64,000 nucleotides of DNA. It comes from Amycolatopsis cihanbeyliensis (GTDB taxonomy: Bacteria > Actinomycetota > Actinomycetes > Mycobacteriales > Pseudonocardiaceae). The stretch lies in the NCBI RefSeq assembly GCF_006715045.1, contig NZ_VFML01000001.1, forward strand, positions 5,366,001-5,430,000, given 5' to 3'. This document shows, one piece after another, positions 1-8,218 of the stretch. The first letter of the stretch is position 1, and each line of letters begins with the position of its first letter. The position numbers and the translations under genes were made by a program. The notes under the pieces were generated by a model. The model did no database searches, was not told the DNA's origin, and worked only from the letters and a program-made list of their open reading frames with translations.

Positions 1-121
1 GAGGCCACGTATCTCGGCATGAATCGAGGCTGACGCACTACCGGGCCGAGAATGAGAGATTCATGGGGTATACGGTGTGACGCTTTACGTGAGCATCGCG
101 GATATTGCCCAAGAATACCGG

Positions 122-727
122 TCAGAGCCAGCCCGATTTCCTGGCGATCCGCACCGCGTCGATTCGGTTGCGGGCCTCGAGCTTGGTCGTGACGGTGGTC
201 AGATAGTTACGGATGGTGCCCACCGAGAGGTACAGTGTGTTGGCGATCTCCATCGCGTCCGCGCCCTCCGAGGTCAGCCGCAGCACCTCGAGCTCGCGCG
301 GGGTGAGCGGGCACTGGTCGCCGTCCCACGCGGAGAGGGCGAGCTGGGAGTCGATCACCCGGCGGCCCACCGAGACGGCTCGGATCGCCTCGGTGAGTTG
401 GCTGATGGGCGCGTCCTTGAGGATGAAGCCGTTGACCCGCGCGTCCAGCGCGCGCCGCAGTGTGCCCGGGCGGCCGAGGCTGGTCAGGATGAGGGTACGG
501 GTGCCGGGCGCGACGTCGTGGATCTGCGCCGCCGCGGAAAGGCCGTCGAGGCCGGGAAGGTCGATGTCGAGCACCGCGACGTTGGGTTCCTTCTCCTTCA
601 CCGCGGGCACGATTTCGTCGCCATTGGCGATGGACGCGACGACGTCGATATCGTGTTCTAGGCCCAGCAGCGCCACGAGGGCGCCTCGTACCATCTGCAC
701 GTCTTCGGCCAGTAATACCTTAATCAT
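122..727 (-). CDS. NarL/LuxR-family response regulator
   Basis: This is a two-component response regulator that should bind DNA when phosphorylated. The receiver domain (about residues 1-118) shows the acidic pair Glu8-Asp9, the phospho-acceptor Asp54 in VLDIDLPG, and Lys104 in FILKDAP. The C-terminal LuxR helix-turn-helix (about 140-201) contains LTPRELEVLRL and the recognition helix around SVGTIRNYL. At 201 aa it has the usual length of DesR-like regulators. It reads leftwards and no sensor kinase precedes it; a strong terminator separates it from the efflux gene upstream, so its kinase lies beyond the left edge or elsewhere. Its targets cannot be read from the sequence. The family call is firm and the role is unknown. 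Confidence 0.9.
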   Translation of the reverse strand: MIKVLLAEDVQMVRGALVALLGLEHDIDVVASIANGDEIVPAVKEKEPNVAVLDIDLPGLDGLSAAAQIHDVAPGTRTLILTSLGRPGTLRRALDARVNGFILKDAPISQLTEAIRAVSVGRRVIDSQLALSAWDGDQCPLTPRELEVLRLTSEGADAMEIANTLYLSVGTIRNYLTTVTTKLEARNRIDAVRIARKSGWL

Positions 728-931
728 CGCGCCCCCATGCGTCGCCGCGATCGTATTACTGATTCTTACATCCCGTGCACAGACTCACAAGAAATTGCGC
801 CGAACGGACGACTGCCTGTCGCCCGAGCGACGGTATCTCGCCGCGGCGAGGTAATCAAAGTGTAGCTGTCAGTAGGGGTTCAAATAGGTTACTTAGCCAA
901 GCTAATTGGTGGCTTTGTTTCGGTACGGGGA

Positions 932-991
932 TGTTCCCGATGCTCGCTTCCCACGCGGGGGAGTGGGCGGGGTGGGCGAGCATCGGGAACA
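932..991 (-). terminator. Intrinsic terminator of the efflux gene
   Basis: Perfect 16-bp inverted arms (TGTTCCCGATGCTCGC at 932-947 and its complement at 976-991) flank a 28-base loop that can itself fold (CCCAC/GTGGG). The hairpin starts 12 bases beyond the stop of the leftward transporter gene. There is no long U tract, which is common in actinobacteria. Confidence 0.75.
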
Positions 992-1002
992 AGTTACGGA
1001 AT

Positions 1003-2535
1003 TCAGACGGGCTCCGTGGCCGCCTCGACCTTCGCCGCGGCTTCGGGTGCCGCCGCGGGCTCGGGCTCGGGTTCGGGCGCGACCCACTGCGGCATGGCGC
1101 GCATCGGGAGCGCGAACATGACGAGGAAGGTCGCGACCAGGATGCCGGCCACCCACCACAGGGTGTTCTGGAAGGCGGCCACGAAGGCCGGTCCCAGCGT
1201 GGCGGGGGTGAGCTGGTCACCCAGCACGCCGAAGAAGAACACCGAGGTCAGGCCGAGGCCGAGCGCCATCCCGAGCTGCTGGGTGGTGCTGATCAGCCCG
1301 GAGGCGGAGCCGGAGTGCTGCACCGGCACGTCGCCGAGCACCGCGTTCGCCAGCGGGGCCACGATCAGGCCCATGCCGGCGCCGACGACGATGAGCGGCA
1401 GGAACATGTGCCACGAGGCGATCTCTTGACCGAAGAGCTCGGTGGCGCCGAGGTAGAGCAACATCCCCGCGGCCATGATCAACGCGCCGGCCTGGAGCAC
1501 CTTACGACCGAAACGCGGGACCAGTTTCTCCACCGACACCCCGGCCAGCACCGCGGTGGCGAGCGAGAACGGGATGCCGGTCAAACCGGCCTTCAGCACG
1601 CTCCAGCCCAGCCCGACCTGCATGTAGAGCGACCAGACCAGGAAGAAGATACCGCTCACGATGCCGAAGGCGATCTGCACGACGATCCCGGCGGAGAAAC
1701 TCCTCACCGAGAACAGCGACAGTTCGATGAGGGGAGAGCCGTCCCTGCGGGTCTTCGCGCGCTCGTAGGCCACCAGGCCCACGAAGACCACCACCGACAG
1801 CGCCATCGTCACGAACGTCCACGTCGGCCAGCCGATCTCCTCACCAAGGGTGAGCGGGTACAGCAGCATCAGCAGGCCGGCCGTGCCCAGCACCACGCCG
1901 ACCAGGTCGAGGCGCAGCCGGTACGGCGCCTTGGTCTCCGTGATGTATTTCGCGCCCAGGACCAGCGCGGCGATGCCGACCGGCAGGTTGATCAGGAAGA
2001 TCGGCCGCCAGGCCAGGTCGAACACGTTCCACGCGGTGAGCAGGGCGCCCAGCAGTGGCCCGGTGAGGCCACCGAGTCCGACGATCGCGCCCCACATGCC
2101 GAATACCTTGCCGCGTTCGTGTGGCGGGAACGTGGCATGCACGGTCGACAGGATCTGCGGCACCATGACGGCGGCCGCCGCGCCCTGCAGGATGCGCGAC
2201 GCGACCAGCATCTCGGCACTGGTGGCCAGCCCGCACAGCGCCGAGGCGAGCGTGAAGGCCCCGACACCGAGCAGGAAGACCCGCTTGCGGCCGTAGATGT
2301 CGCCGAGCCTGCCGCCGGTGATCAGGCCGACCGCGAAGGCGAGCACGTAGCCGGCGACGATCCACTGGATCTGGCTGGCCGAGGCGTCCAGCGTCCCGCG
2401 GATCGACGGAATGGCGATGTTCACGATCGTGACGTCGAGTAGGTCCATGAAACCGGCGGCCATCATGATGGCGAGGGCGATCCATCGCCTTCGATCCGTC
2501 TGACCCACCGCCGGCTGAGGGTTGGTTGTGGTCAT
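1003..2535 (-). CDS. DHA2-type MFS drug/metabolite exporter (14 TM)
   Basis: This is a proton-driven export permease of the major facilitator superfamily, EmrB/QacA (DHA2) subfamily. The 510-aa length, the first helix ending in GFMDLLDVTIVNIAIPSI, the loop motif GGRLGDIYGRKRVF between helices 2 and 3, and about fourteen hydrophobic segments fit the 14-helix class. The tail after the last helix is rich in Pro, Glu and Ala. The gene is divergent from the P450 gene; the roughly 240-bp spacer holds two palindromes that could serve both promoters. Context suggests export of, or self-protection against, the product of the neighbouring tailoring enzymes. The substrate is not predictable. Confidence 0.9.
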   Translation of the reverse strand: MTTTNPQPAVGQTDRRRWIALAIMMAAGFMDLLDVTIVNIAIPSIRGTLDASASQIQWIVAGYVLAFAVGLITGGRLGDIYGRKRVFLLGVGAFTLASALCGLATSAEMLVASRILQGAAAAVMVPQILSTVHATFPPHERGKVFGMWGAIVGLGGLTGPLLGALLTAWNVFDLAWRPIFLINLPVGIAALVLGAKYITETKAPYRLRLDLVGVVLGTAGLLMLLYPLTLGEEIGWPTWTFVTMALSVVVFVGLVAYERAKTRRDGSPLIELSLFSVRSFSAGIVVQIAFGIVSGIFFLVWSLYMQVGLGWSVLKAGLTGIPFSLATAVLAGVSVEKLVPRFGRKVLQAGALIMAAGMLLYLGATELFGQEIASWHMFLPLIVVGAGMGLIVAPLANAVLGDVPVQHSGSASGLISTTQQLGMALGLGLTSVFFFGVLGDQLTPATLGPAFVAAFQNTLWWVAGILVATFLVMFALPMRAMPQWVAPEPEPEPAAAPEAAAKVEAATEPV

Positions 2536-2571
2536 GCGCCGATGTTAATGAGCATGGTTCAGAAATGACAG

Positions 2572-2582
2572 TGAGTCACTCA
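2572..2582. promoter_or_regulatory. Palindrome TGAGTCACTCA, candidate operator
   Basis: An 11-bp palindrome (TGAGT-C-ACTCA) lies 37 bases upstream of the efflux gene start, in the divergent efflux/P450 spacer. It is a candidate operator by position and symmetry only. Confidence 0.4.
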
Positions 2583-2613
2583 TCAAGGCCGAAGTGAAAA
2601 TGTAGCGTCCTTC

Positions 2614-2630
2614 GTATGAATAATTCATAC
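2614..2630. promoter_or_regulatory. 17-bp palindrome GTATGAAT-A-ATTCATAC, candidate operator
   Basis: Perfect 8-bp arms around a single central base sit between the divergent efflux and P450 genes. The size and AT-rich core resemble TetR- or MarR-type binding sites, but no such regulator is encoded next to it. Confidence 0.5.
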
Positions 2631-2779
2631 CGCACCCTGTGAACTACACACTTTCGCCAGGTGGACCTGGTTGCTTGAAGCTGTTTTCACGTTTGTGGAA
2701 AACACACTACCACTAGAGTAATCCGGTTAACTATATTACGTTGAGTTTCGCAATTGTCGGCCCCAGGAGAGGAGTTACC

Positions 2780-4021
2780 GTGCTCGCTGACGTGACCGTG
2801 GACCTTGCGGAACTGGCCGCGAGGGAGGGCGTGGACATCACCACCGACCCGTTCGCGCTGTACGCCTTGCTGCGCGAGCAGGGCCCGGCTCACCGGGTAC
2901 GACTCCCGGTGACCGGCGACGAGTGCTGGTTGGTCGTCGGAACCGAGCACGCGCGCGCCGCGCTCGTGGACGAGCGGCTGAGCGGCGACGTGCGTTTCTC
3001 TGCGCGCCGGCAGGAAAGCGGGAATATCTCCGTCGGGGTGAACATGCTCCAGGTGGACGCGTTTCAGCACCGGAGATTGCGCGGGCTCATCGCCAAGGAA
3101 TTCACCGCCCGCAGGGTGCGGGGACTGTATCCACGCGTCCGGCAGCTCACGGAGGAATTTCTCGAGGCCATCGACACCATCGACGCCACCGCGCCGACGG
3201 GTGTGGTCGATCTCGTCGAGGCGTTCTCCGTTCCCCTTCCGCTGGCTGTCATCTGCGAGTTGCTGGGCGTGCCGAGGTCGGACCGCAAGGACTTCCACGC
3301 GTGGTCGGAGGAAATGCTCAAACCGCGCGGCCCGGAGTCGGCAGGCCGAGCGATGCGGTCGATGACCGAGTTTTTCGTGAACCTCATCGAGCGGAAGAAG
3401 AAGCGCGACGGTCACGATCTGCTCAGCGCGTTGATCCGGGTGAACGAGGACGGGGACGGGCTTTCCGACGAGGAACTGCTCGGGATGGTCTTCCTCCTGT
3501 TCGTCGCCGGGCACGAGACGTCGGCCAGCCTGATCTCCAACTGCGTGCTGTCCCTGCTGCGCCACCCCGACCAGCTCGCCGCGCTCCGTGCCGACTGGTC
3601 CTTGCTGGACGGAGCGATCGAGGAGACGTTGCGGCACAGCGCGCCCGTGCAGGCCTCGGCGTTCCGCTTCGCCACCGAGACACTCACCATCGGAGGTGCC
3701 ACGATTCCGGCCGGGGAACCGGTGCTGGTCAGCCTGGCCTCGGCGGCTCGGGCGCCGGAGCGGTTCGCCGATCCCGACCGGTTCGACATCCGTCGCCCGC
3801 TCGCCGAGAGCCGGGGGCACCTCGCCTTCGGCCATGGCGCCCACCACTGCATCGGCGCGCCGCTGGCCCGCATGGAGGCTTCCATCGCCGTTCGCGCGCT
3901 GCTGGAGCGTTACCCCGAACTGCGGATCGACCCCGAGGCCGACGCCCCGGCGGAGGACGTGGTGTGGCGGCCCAACGCCATGTTGCGCGGCCCGAGCAGG
4001 CTCGCGCTCCGGACTCGCTGA
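2780..4021 (+). CDS. Cytochrome P450 (actinobacterial CYP, likely tailoring)
   Basis: This is a soluble bacterial P450 monooxygenase. It shows the I-helix oxygen-activation motif FVAGHETSA, the K-helix ExxR in EETLRH, and the heme-binding loop FGHGAHHCIGAPLAR with the axial cysteine at about residue 357. The 413-aa length is typical. I start it at GTG 2780 because AGGAGAGGAG stands just upstream; an in-frame TTG at 2741 would add 13 residues without a comparable ribosome site. It runs divergently from the exporter and convergently to an oxidoreductase gene, so it belongs to the apparent tailoring cluster. It would need a ferredoxin and reductase encoded elsewhere. The substrate is unknown. 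Confidence 0.92.
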   Translation: MLADVTVDLAELAAREGVDITTDPFALYALLREQGPAHRVRLPVTGDECWLVVGTEHARAALVDERLSGDVRFSARRQESGNISVGVNMLQVDAFQHRRLRGLIAKEFTARRVRGLYPRVRQLTEEFLEAIDTIDATAPTGVVDLVEAFSVPLPLAVICELLGVPRSDRKDFHAWSEEMLKPRGPESAGRAMRSMTEFFVNLIERKKKRDGHDLLSALIRVNEDGDGLSDEELLGMVFLLFVAGHETSASLISNCVLSLLRHPDQLAALRADWSLLDGAIEETLRHSAPVQASAFRFATETLTIGGATIPAGEPVLVSLASAARAPERFADPDRFDIRRPLAESRGHLAFGHGAHHCIGAPLARMEASIAVRALLERYPELRIDPEADAPAEDVVWRPNAMLRGPSRLALRTR

Positions 4022-4036
4022 CAGCGCGTCCGACCC

Positions 4037-4070
4037 GGCGCGGGCCTCGGCCGGTTCGCGGGCCCGCGCC
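4037..4070. terminator. Bidirectional hairpin between convergent genes
   Basis: Perfect 10-bp arms GGCGCGGGCC / GGCCCGCGCC with a 14-base loop lie between the stop of the P450 gene (4021) and the stop of the leftward SDR gene (4084). The position suggests a shared terminator. Confidence 0.7.
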
Positions 4071-4083
4071 TCGGGACAGCCGG

Positions 4084-4896
4084 TCAGCTTCCCGTGGCCT
4101 CGGTGGGCAGCGCGGCCCACTCGGCCCAGGTCCGCAACCGGGCGGCGTAGACATGCTTGATCATCTCGTTCGGCTGGTCACCGAGAATGACCCGCAGCGG
4201 TGGGTTCTCCGCGTCGACGATCCGCAGCAGGGCTGGCCCGATGGTGGCCGGGTCGGACTGCTGGATCTCGACCTCGGCCATCCCGGCCCGCAGCCCGTCG
4301 TAGGCGGCGATCGGGGCGGACCAGGTGGCGGAGGCACCGCCCCAGTCGGTGGCGAACCCGCCGGGCTCGACGAGGGTCACCTTGATGCCGAAGCCGGCGA
4401 CCTCCTGGGCCAGCGATTCGCTGAAGCCCTCCAGCGCCCACTTGCTGGCGTGATAGCCACCCAGCAGCGGGAAGGACATCACCCCGCCCGCGCTGGAGAT
4501 CTGCACGATGTGGCCGCCGCCCTGCTCGCGCAGGTAGGGCAGCACCTCCTGGGTCACCCACAGCGCACCGAACACGTTGGTCTCGAACTGGTCCCGGACG
4601 TCCCGCTCGCTGAGCTCCTCGATGCCGCCGAACAGGCCGTAGCCCGCGTTGTTCACCACGACATCCAGGCGCCCGAAGTGGTCCGCGGCACGCTTCACCG
4701 TCTCGGTCACCGCGGCCTTGTCGGTGACGTCCAGCGCCAGCGGCAGGATGGCCTCGCCGTGGGTGTCGACCAGATCGGCGAGTGTCTCGGTATCGCGCGC
4801 GGTCGCGGCCACCTTGTCCCCGCGCTCCAGTGCGGATTCGACGAACCGGCGGCCGAAACCGCGGGAGGAACCGGTGATGAACCAGATTTTCTGCAT
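4084..4896 (-). CDS. Short-chain dehydrogenase/reductase (SDR)
   Basis: This is an NAD(P)-dependent oxidoreductase of the classical SDR family. The N-terminal Rossmann motif TGSSRGFG, the structural NNAG motif, and the catalytic Ser and Tyr-xxx-Lys (YHASK) are all present, so it should be active. ATG 4896 has GAGG six bases upstream; an in-frame GTG at 4908 would add only four residues. At 270 aa it is a little longer than minimal SDRs and resembles the group annotated as oxidoreductase/SDR family NAD(P)-dependent. It follows the quinone-reductase-like gene by about 30 bases on the same strand and probably shares its transcript. The substrate is unknown. Confidence 0.9.
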   Translation of the reverse strand: MQKIWFITGSSRGFGRRFVESALERGDKVAATARDTETLADLVDTHGEAILPLALDVTDKAAVTETVKRAADHFGRLDVVVNNAGYGLFGGIEELSERDVRDQFETNVFGALWVTQEVLPYLREQGGGHIVQISSAGGVMSFPLLGGYHASKWALEGFSESLAQEVAGFGIKVTLVEPGGFATDWGGASATWSAPIAAYDGLRAGMAEVEIQQSDPATIGPALLRIVDAENPPLRVILGDQPNEMIKHVYAARLRTWAEWAALPTEATGS

Positions 4897-4925
4897 GCTC
4901 GACCTCACTTGTTTCCGTGTATCGT

Positions 4926-5921
4926 CTACGAATTATTCGATTTCGAACGGATGGAAAGCACTACCCTTTTTCCGCTCAGTTCGCCGGCCTCGAGCCCGCG
5001 GTGCGCCTCGGCCGCCGCGGAAAGCGGCCGGACCTCCCGCGCGCGTGGCCGTAGCCTGCCCGCGGGCAGCAGCCGGTTGATCGCGACGGCCGCGGCCGCC
5101 AGTTCCGCCGAGGTGGCGTGCGAGATGACGAACCCGCGGACCGAGCCGTCCTTCAGGTACAGCCTGCCGGCGGGCAGCACCGGCGCGGTCGTGGCGCCCG
5201 CCAGCAGTACGATCCGGCCGCGGTGTGCCAGTACCTCCACCGCCGCGGTGAGATCGTTGCCGCCCGAGGTGTCCAGGTGCAGGTCCACGCCGTCCGGCGC
5301 GGCCTTCCTGAGCCGCGAGGTCAGGTCCGGATCGGCGTAGTCGAAGGCGGCGGTGGCGCCCAGCGAGCGGCAGTAGCCCGCGTCCCGGGGCGCGGCGGTG
5401 GCGAGGACCCTGGCCCCCGCCTCGACGGCCAGGGTCACCAGTGCGGAGCCGACGTTGCCCGCGGCGCCCGCGACCAGGACCGTTTCCCCTACGCGTAGCC
5501 CGCCGTGGGTGAACAGGGCCAGGTGGGCCGTCGCCGCCGGGTGCACCACCGCCACGGCCTCGTAGGGGTCCACCCGCTCCGGCAGCCGGTAGAGCCGGTC
5601 GGCCGCGACGACCGCGCGCTCGGCCGCAGCGCCCTGCCTGCCCTCGTGTCCGAGGCTGTTGCCCCACACCGGGTCCCCCGCGGCGAACCCGTGGGCGCCA
5701 GGACCGGTTTCCACCACCCGCCCGACGAGGTCCCTGCCGATCACGAAGGGGAAGGGGACCGGGGTGCGGAACCGGCCGGAGCGCACGAAGGTGTCCACCG
5801 GGTTGACCGTGGTGGCCTGCACTTCCACGAGCACATCGGTGGGCCCGGGGCGCGGATCGGCGAGTTCTCCGACACGGATCTCCTCCGGGGTGCCGAGGCG
5901 TTCGATGTATGCGGCCAGCAT
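4926..5921 (-). CDS. NADPH:quinone-reductase-like MDR oxidoreductase
   Basis: This is a zinc-free medium-chain dehydrogenase/reductase (331 aa) of the quinone oxidoreductase type. The N-terminal GroES-like fold contains TTVNPVDTFVRSG, and the Rossmann segment carries AGAAGNVGSALV for NADPH binding. The cysteine and histidine ligands of zinc-dependent alcohol dehydrogenases are absent. It is the first gene of a leftward pair with the SDR gene and diverges from the SRPBCC operon. Reduction of a quinone or enone intermediate is a reasonable guess in this setting, but the sequence shows only the cofactor class. Confidence 0.88.
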   Translation of the reverse strand: MLAAYIERLGTPEEIRVGELADPRPGPTDVLVEVQATTVNPVDTFVRSGRFRTPVPFPFVIGRDLVGRVVETGPGAHGFAAGDPVWGNSLGHEGRQGAAAERAVVAADRLYRLPERVDPYEAVAVVHPAATAHLALFTHGGLRVGETVLVAGAAGNVGSALVTLAVEAGARVLATAAPRDAGYCRSLGATAAFDYADPDLTSRLRKAAPDGVDLHLDTSGGNDLTAAVEVLAHRGRIVLLAGATTAPVLPAGRLYLKDGSVRGFVISHATSAELAAAAVAINRLLPAGRLRPRAREVRPLSAAAEAHRGLEAGELSGKRVVLSIRSKSNNS

Positions 5922-6078
5922 GTCCGCCAGCGTGTCACCCTCCGCTCGAGCCGACCTTTAGTCGCCCGGGATTCGCATTCCGAGAAGACATTCTTATCGC
6001 GGATCCGTCGCCGTTCCCGCGGTTCCGACCGTACCGTGGTCAGGAATCGTCCTGTCACCGGAAAAGGGGAATGAGTCC

Positions 6079-6639
6079 ATGGCGAAGACATCCGTTGAGA
6101 ATGCGCCACTGTTCCGACTTTCCGCCGAGATACACGTTGCCGCCCCGCCCGCCGAGGTGTACGCCGTCGTCGGCGACCTGGCCCGCAGTGGCGAGTGGAG
6201 CCCGGAATGTGTCGGCGGCTCCTGGGTCTCCGGCGAGCCGGGAACGGTGGGCGCGGTCTTCCGCGGCGAGAACCTGCGCGGCACGGACGTGGTCGCGTGG
6301 GCCCCGGTCGTGCGTGGCACCTGGTTCACCGAGTCCGAGGTCGTCGCGGCCGAACCCGGCCGCACCTTCCAGTGGTCCATGCGCACCCACTCCGGCGAGA
6401 AGCAGGACAGTGTGTGGGCCTACGACATCGAGGCCCGCGACGGCGGCAGCGTGCTGACACACCGGTTCCGCATGGGCTCGCCCACCGAGGGCATCCGCGG
6501 GATCACCGCGGAGATGGACGAGGCGGGAAAGTCGGCCTTCTTCGCCGAGTGGGGCGAGAAGCTCGCCGCCGATCTCGCGGTCACGCTCGAGCGGATCAAG
6601 CACGTCATCGAGAACCGGTCCACCGAGGAGAAGGGCTAG
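6079..6639 (+). CDS. SRPBCC-family (polyketide cyclase/dehydrase-like) protein
   Basis: The protein (186 aa) has the START/SRPBCC helix-grip fold: an N-terminal strand with IHVAAPPAEVYAVVGDL, a central SGEWSPE segment, then WFTESEVVAAEPGRTFQWSM and a long C-terminal helix. Members bind hydrophobic ligands; some are aromatase/cyclases of aromatic polyketides, many have no known activity. AAAAGGGGA precedes the ATG. It opens a tight rightward operon with an AMP-forming ligase four bases downstream, an FAD hydroxylase and a large FAD/NAD(P)-binding protein. That setting fits a cyclisation or ligand-binding step in specialised metabolism. The exact reaction cannot be deduced. Confidence 0.8.
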   Translation: MAKTSVENAPLFRLSAEIHVAAPPAEVYAVVGDLARSGEWSPECVGGSWVSGEPGTVGAVFRGENLRGTDVVAWAPVVRGTWFTESEVVAAEPGRTFQWSMRTHSGEKQDSVWAYDIEARDGGSVLTHRFRMGSPTEGIRGITAEMDEAGKSAFFAEWGEKLAADLAVTLERIKHVIENRSTEEKG

Positions 6640-6643
6640 CCCC

Positions 6644-8218
6644 ATGTTTCTGCAACGCTTGGGCAACCGCGGCATCCGGCTGGGAACACTCTTCGAACGC
6701 GCCGCAGCCAAGCACCCGACCAACGTGCTGGTTCTCGACCACGATCTGGACCTCGCACCCGACCTCGGACGCCGCGCCACGATCGCGGAGGTCGCCGACC
6801 TTGTCGACGACCTTGCCGCCCGGCTGTGGGCCGCGCGGGTGCGGCCGGGCGACCGGATGGTGGTGCACAAGTCCAACGGCTTCGACATCACCCTGCTGGC
6901 CTGCGCGGCCGCCCGGATCGGTGCCGTGCCCGTGTTGCTCTCGCCCAAGCTGGACGGCGACACCGTCGGCGAGCTGGTGCGTCGCACCGACCGACCGTTC
7001 CTGGTCACCGACGGCGCGAAGCTGGCCCGGCTTCCGGGCTCGATCTTCGAGCGGGCGGAACGGGTGCTGCTGACCTCCGGCCGGCACGAGGGCGCCATCG
7101 AGCTGGCGAGCCTGGCCGGGGCGGAACGGGTGCCCGCCGTGACCATGCCGCCCGACCACCCGGCGCTGGTCACGCACACCTCGGGCACGACCGGAATCCC
7201 GAAGCTCGCCGTGCACACCAGCCGTACCCTGCAGGCGCGCTACCGGCCGCAGCGGGCCGCGATCACCCCGGTACTGCGCGGCCGGGAGACCGTCGCGATC
7301 CACGTCTCCTTCGTGCACTCCCGGCTGATGACCGCGCTCGCCATCTCGCTGCTGCGTGGTTTCCCGATCGTGGTGCTGGCCGACTCCGATCCGCGGCGGG
7401 CAGCCGACCTGTTCGCCCGGCTGCGTCCCGGGGTGCTCGAGGCCCACCCGAACACCTTCATGGAGTGGGAGGAACTGGCCGACGATCCGCGAGAACCGCT
7501 GGCCCGGGTCAAGCTGTTCAGCTCCACCTTCGACGCGATTCACCCGAGGACGGTGCGGAAACTGCTGGCCGCCACCCGCCGCAGGTCGCCGGTCTTCGGG
7601 CAGCTGTACGGGCAGAGCGAGGTCGGCCCGGTCGTGGTGAAGGCGTTCACCCCGGGCCGGGTGTCGGACGAGAACGGTCGCTGCGTCGGCATCCCCTTCC
7701 CCGGTATGACCGACGTCCGGGTGGTGAGCCGCAACGGGCTGCCTCCCTCACCGGACAACCCCGGCTACATCGAGGTCCGCAGCGACGGTCGGATCGTCAC
7801 CTACCTCGGCGAGCGGCAACGCTATGACGCGCAGGTCTCCGATGGTGGCTGGTGGCGGATGGGCGATGTCGGCTTCCGCGGCAAATGGGGCTGCGTGCAC
7901 CTGCTCGACCGCGAGGTCGACCTGATCGACGGCTTCGGCTCGACCCTGGCCGCGGAGGACACCCTCTTCGGGAAGCTGCCCGATCTCGCGGAGGTCGTCA
8001 TCGTGCCCAGCGCCGGGGGCGCGCCCGTCCCGGTCGTCTGCACCCGGAACAACCGGCCGCTGGACCCGGGGGAGTGGCGAGCCGCGGCGGCGAACCTCCC
8101 GCCGATGGCCGAGCCGGTGCAATGGCGCATCGAGGACCTGCCGCAGACCGCGACCACCAAGATCAAGCGATTGGAGCTGGCGCGCCTGCTCGCTTCCGGA
8201 AGCCGGGGGGCCGCCTGA
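6644..8218 (+). CDS. AMP-forming acyl-CoA synthetase/ligase
   Basis: This is an ANL-superfamily adenylating enzyme (524 aa) that would activate a carboxylic acid as acyl-AMP and pass it to CoA or a carrier. The P-loop-like motif THTSGTTGIPK starts near residue 177, GQSEVG corresponds to the A5 region, and MGDVGF...LLDREVDLI to the A7/A8 hinge. The C-terminal lysine region reads PQTATTKIKRLEL rather than the usual GKxxR motif, so the adenylation lysine is probably one of these. It sits four bases after the SRPBCC gene and its stop overlaps the next start (TGATG), indicating translational coupling. The substrate may be an aromatic or branched acid, but this is a guess. Confidence 0.85.
   Translation: MFLQRLGNRGIRLGTLFERAAAKHPTNVLVLDHDLDLAPDLGRRATIAEVADLVDDLAARLWAARVRPGDRMVVHKSNGFDITLLACAAARIGAVPVLLSPKLDGDTVGELVRRTDRPFLVTDGAKLARLPGSIFERAERVLLTSGRHEGAIELASLAGAERVPAVTMPPDHPALVTHTSGTTGIPKLAVHTSRTLQARYRPQRAAITPVLRGRETVAIHVSFVHSRLMTALAISLLRGFPIVVLADSDPRRAADLFARLRPGVLEAHPNTFMEWEELADDPREPLARVKLFSSTFDAIHPRTVRKLLAATRRRSPVFGQLYGQSEVGPVVVKAFTPGRVSDENGRCVGIPFPGMTDVRVVSRNGLPPSPDNPGYIEVRSDGRIVTYLGERQRYDAQVSDGGWWRMGDVGFRGKWGCVHLLDREVDLIDGFGSTLAAEDTLFGKLPDLAEVVIVPSAGGAPVPVVCTRNNRPLDPGEWRAAAANLPPMAEPVQWRIEDLPQTATTKIKRLELARLLASGSRGAA

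Noticed and set aside
1..121. End of a rightward gene at the left edge (a ten-codon frame ending at 33)
   Set aside because: Ten codons are not enough to support a gene.
2923..5340. An 805-codon rightward frame through the P450 and reductase genes
   Set aside because: It is out of frame with the P450, antisense to the reductases and Arg/Gly/Pro-rich with no domain.
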